DNA of 15,935 nt from an uncultured Moraxella sp. GTDB taxonomy: Bacteria > Pseudomonadota > Gammaproteobacteria > Pseudomonadales > Moraxellaceae. This document shows positions 14,412 to 15,935 of this stretch, in pieces (position 1 is the first letter of the stretch; each line of letters opens with the position of its first letter). The stretch is from positions 1 to 15,935 of the forward strand of contig CAKAQU010000029.1 of assembly GCA_916720335.1 (NCBI GenBank). The letters are read 5' to 3'. The translations under genes and the position numbers were made by a program. The notes beneath the pieces were generated by a model. That model was not told the DNA's origin and searched no databases. It worked only from the letters and a program-made list of their open reading frames with translations.

Positions 14412-14440
14412 ATTATAACAAAAAATTTTAGTAAAGTAAA
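14412..14440 (-). promoter_or_regulatory. Promoter of the rpsP operon
   Basis: On the minus strand, TTTACT (14435-14440) and a perfect TATAAT (14412-14417) are spaced by 17 bases, and the -10 is extended by TGT. The start point would be near 14405, leaving a leader of about 120 bases. It is the best promoter in the window, as expected for a ribosomal operon. Confidence 0.65.
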
Positions 14441-14533
14441 ATGAGTTTAATGGGTTATTAACATCAAATCCAAACAATCCATCAATACACTATCTTATTA
14501 AGTATAAACACTACGGTGCATTTTTCTTAATTA

Positions 14534-14542
14534 TGCTACAAT
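14534..14542 (+). promoter_or_regulatory. Extended -10 promoter element of the envZ-like gene
   Basis: TGC-TACAAT (14534-14542) is an extended -10 with no recognisable -35 at the usual distance. Transcription would begin about 20 bases before the ATG. It stands back to back with the rpsP promoter, with about 95 bases between the two -35 regions, a stretch in which I see nothing further. Confidence 0.45.
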
Positions 14543-14568
14543 AACCTCACTTTTTTGGGGTTGGGTTT

Positions 14569-15935
14569 ATGAAAAAATTACTTCATTTTTGGCTATTAAA
14601 ATTTCGTTACAGTTTAAACTCCAACACATGGCACACCGTTGTCATGATTATTTTTATTGTATTTGTTAGCGTTGGTCTTTCCGTTTGGCTCTTTTGGCGA
14701 AGTTTATATTTACCCGAAATTAAAACCCACGCTCACTATTTGGCCAGCGAATTGGAAATTTTTGACAAAGCCAATACCAAATTTTCCAACGACCCAAAAA
14801 CTTTACAATGGATTCATCAGCACAGTCATATGGAAATCATTAAAAATAAAGATGAATTTCCAGAGGTTAGTGATAAAGTCATTGCTGGGTTTTTTACTAA
14901 AATTTTTGCCAGGGAGCTTACCAATCAAGTTGGCAGCAATGTGCAAGTGTATTTTAAATTCAAACCCACTCCCCATCTTTGGATACAAGACCAGCGATAT
15001 CCAGATGTTTGGTTTCGCGAACCTATGCGGCATTATTCGCAATACAGTACAGGAGTATTGGCAGGATTTTTAGTTGGACTGCCAATTTTAACCATCTTAA
15101 CAATTTTGATTATTGTTCGCCGACTAAATCGCCCTTTAAAACGCCTTGAGCGCACTGCAACTGATTACATCAATCTAGGTCATGCCACAACCTTACCTAC
15201 CAATAAAGGCTCTAACGAGATTCGCAAAGTGAACACCGCCTTTAATCGGCTATTTACTACACTCAGTCAAGCCCATAAAGAACGCACCATTATGCTTGCT
15301 GGTATTTCGCATGACCTGCGCACACCTTTGACACGAATGCGTTTAACGGCTGAAATGCTACCTGATGAATTTTTTCGTGAAGGGCTAGTTTATGACATTG
15401 AGGATATGGATGCAATTTTAGAACAGTTTATTTCTTTTATGAAAGATGGCTCTGATGAAGCAGTTCGACTAACTAACCTAGAAAGCATTTTTCATGAAAT
15501 TATGGTGCAATTTGGGGATACACATTTTATTTATCACAATGAAGTTATTCAAGATGTCGCTGTCAGACCGTTATCCATTAAACGCCTGATTGTTAATCTT
15601 GTTAATAATGCCCTACGTTATGGCAGCCAGCCAATTCATTTAAATGCGCGCATCTTACCTGCTGACGAAACATCAAACCCCGATGAAGCTTCATTTCCAA
15701 CACTGCTTTTAGGAGTGCGTGATGAAGGTAACGGTGTTGCTGATAGTGAGCTTGAGCGCATCATGCAACCATTTGAGCGCGGAGAGATGGCACGAACCAC
15801 TCAAGGTAGCGGTCTTGGACTGGCGATTGTTGAGCGAATTTCTCGCCTGCACCAAGGGGAAGTGTCCGTAAAAAACCACCCTGATGGTGGTTTACAAATT
15901 TGGATTAAAATCCCTCTAAAATCACAAAATATTAA
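14569..15935 (+). CDS. envZ: EnvZ-type osmosensor histidine kinase (3' end cut by the window)
   Basis: An inner-membrane sensor kinase of the EnvZ/OmpR type. The frame is open for 455 codons to the window edge. E. coli EnvZ has 450 residues and the last visible residues (IWIKIPL) form the usual final strand, so only a few residues should be missing. Membrane segments are at about 23-43 and 162-184, with a periplasmic domain of about 118 residues between them and a HAMP linker at 184-236. The phosphoacceptor motif MLAGISHDLRTPLTRMRL (242-259, His248) is very close to EnvZ. The ATPase shows the N-box NLVNNALRYG (343-352), the G1 box DEGNGV (385-390), PFERG (401-405) and the G2 box GSGLGLAIV (413-421). 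The ribosome site is atypical (GGGG about 8 bases before the ATG). No response regulator gene lies upstream, although ompR normally precedes envZ. Confidence 0.88.
   Translation, partial: MKKLLHFWLLKFRYSLNSNTWHTVVMIIFIVFVSVGLSVWLFWRSLYLPEIKTHAHYLASELEIFDKANTKFSNDPKTLQWIHQHSHMEIIKNKDEFPEVSDKVIAGFFTKIFARELTNQVGSNVQVYFKFKPTPHLWIQDQRYPDVWFREPMRHYSQYSTGVLAGFLVGLPILTILTILIIVRRLNRPLKRLERTATDYINLGHATTLPTNKGSNEIRKVNTAFNRLFTTLSQAHKERTIMLAGISHDLRTPLTRMRLTAEMLPDEFFREGLVYDIEDMDAILEQFISFMKDGSDEAVRLTNLESIFHEIMVQFGDTHFIYHNEVIQDVAVRPLSIKRLIVNLVNNALRYGSQPIHLNARILPADETSNPDEASFPTLLLGVRDEGNGVADSELERIMQPFERGEMARTTQGSGLGLAIVERISRLHQGEVSVKNHPDGGLQIWIKIPLKSQNI

Noticed and set aside
14657..15073. A 138-codon plus-strand frame inside the envZ-like gene
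   Set aside because: It is out of frame with the histidine kinase, whose motifs run through the whole segment. No ribosome site or family resemblance.
1..15935. Mobile elements, CRISPR arrays, tRNAs, defence or secretion islands
   Set aside because: No regularly spaced repeats, terminal inverted repeats with transposase, cloverleaf sequences or foreign-looking gene blocks were seen. All large genes are chromosomal housekeeping families.

Overview
The window is an AT-rich stretch of ordinary bacterial chromosome. Gene content points to a gammaproteobacterium of the Moraxellaceae, probably Moraxella or a close relative. The reasons are a full-length Smc condensin instead of MukB, a membrane acyl desaturase with a long charged C-terminal tail, an EnvZ-type sensor kinase, and the rpsP-rimM-trmD-rplS ribosomal operon. 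The taxon is an inference from protein features, not from a database search. I found no tRNA, rRNA, insertion sequence, prophage or CRISPR array.

Layout. Positions 1-85 hold the last codons of a plus-strand gene, probably a cation diffusion facilitator exporter. Positions 206-4505 are minus-strand: an acyl desaturase, a small membrane protein overlapping rph (RNase PH), and fadD (acyl-CoA synthetase). coaBC (4680-5957, minus) is divergent from nhaA (6136-7353, plus). A secreted VanY-type D,D-carboxypeptidase follows nhaA and converges on smc (8400-11996, minus). Upstream of smc lies the minus-strand operon rpsP-rimM-trmD-rplS (12115-14286). The window ends in a plus-strand envZ-like kinase that runs off the right edge with no stop codon.

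How the genes fit together. The desaturase and fadD are both lipid genes, and each has a palindrome at its promoter sharing the half-site GAATAAAC. This suggests a common fatty-acid-responsive repressor of the PsrA/DesT/FabR (TetR) kind, which is the most testable regulatory idea here. In the ribosomal operon a strong intrinsic terminator sits between rpsP and rimM. A 154-base gap before rplS contains hairpins with mutually complementary loops and a possible promoter. Together these could let the ribosomal proteins S16 and L19 be made in much larger amounts than the enzymes RimM and TrmD.

No undescribed multi-gene system is apparent. The points most worth checking are the shared lipid operator, the rplS and rpsP leader RNAs, the kinase with no response regulator upstream, and an over-represented short word (TGGCAAA).
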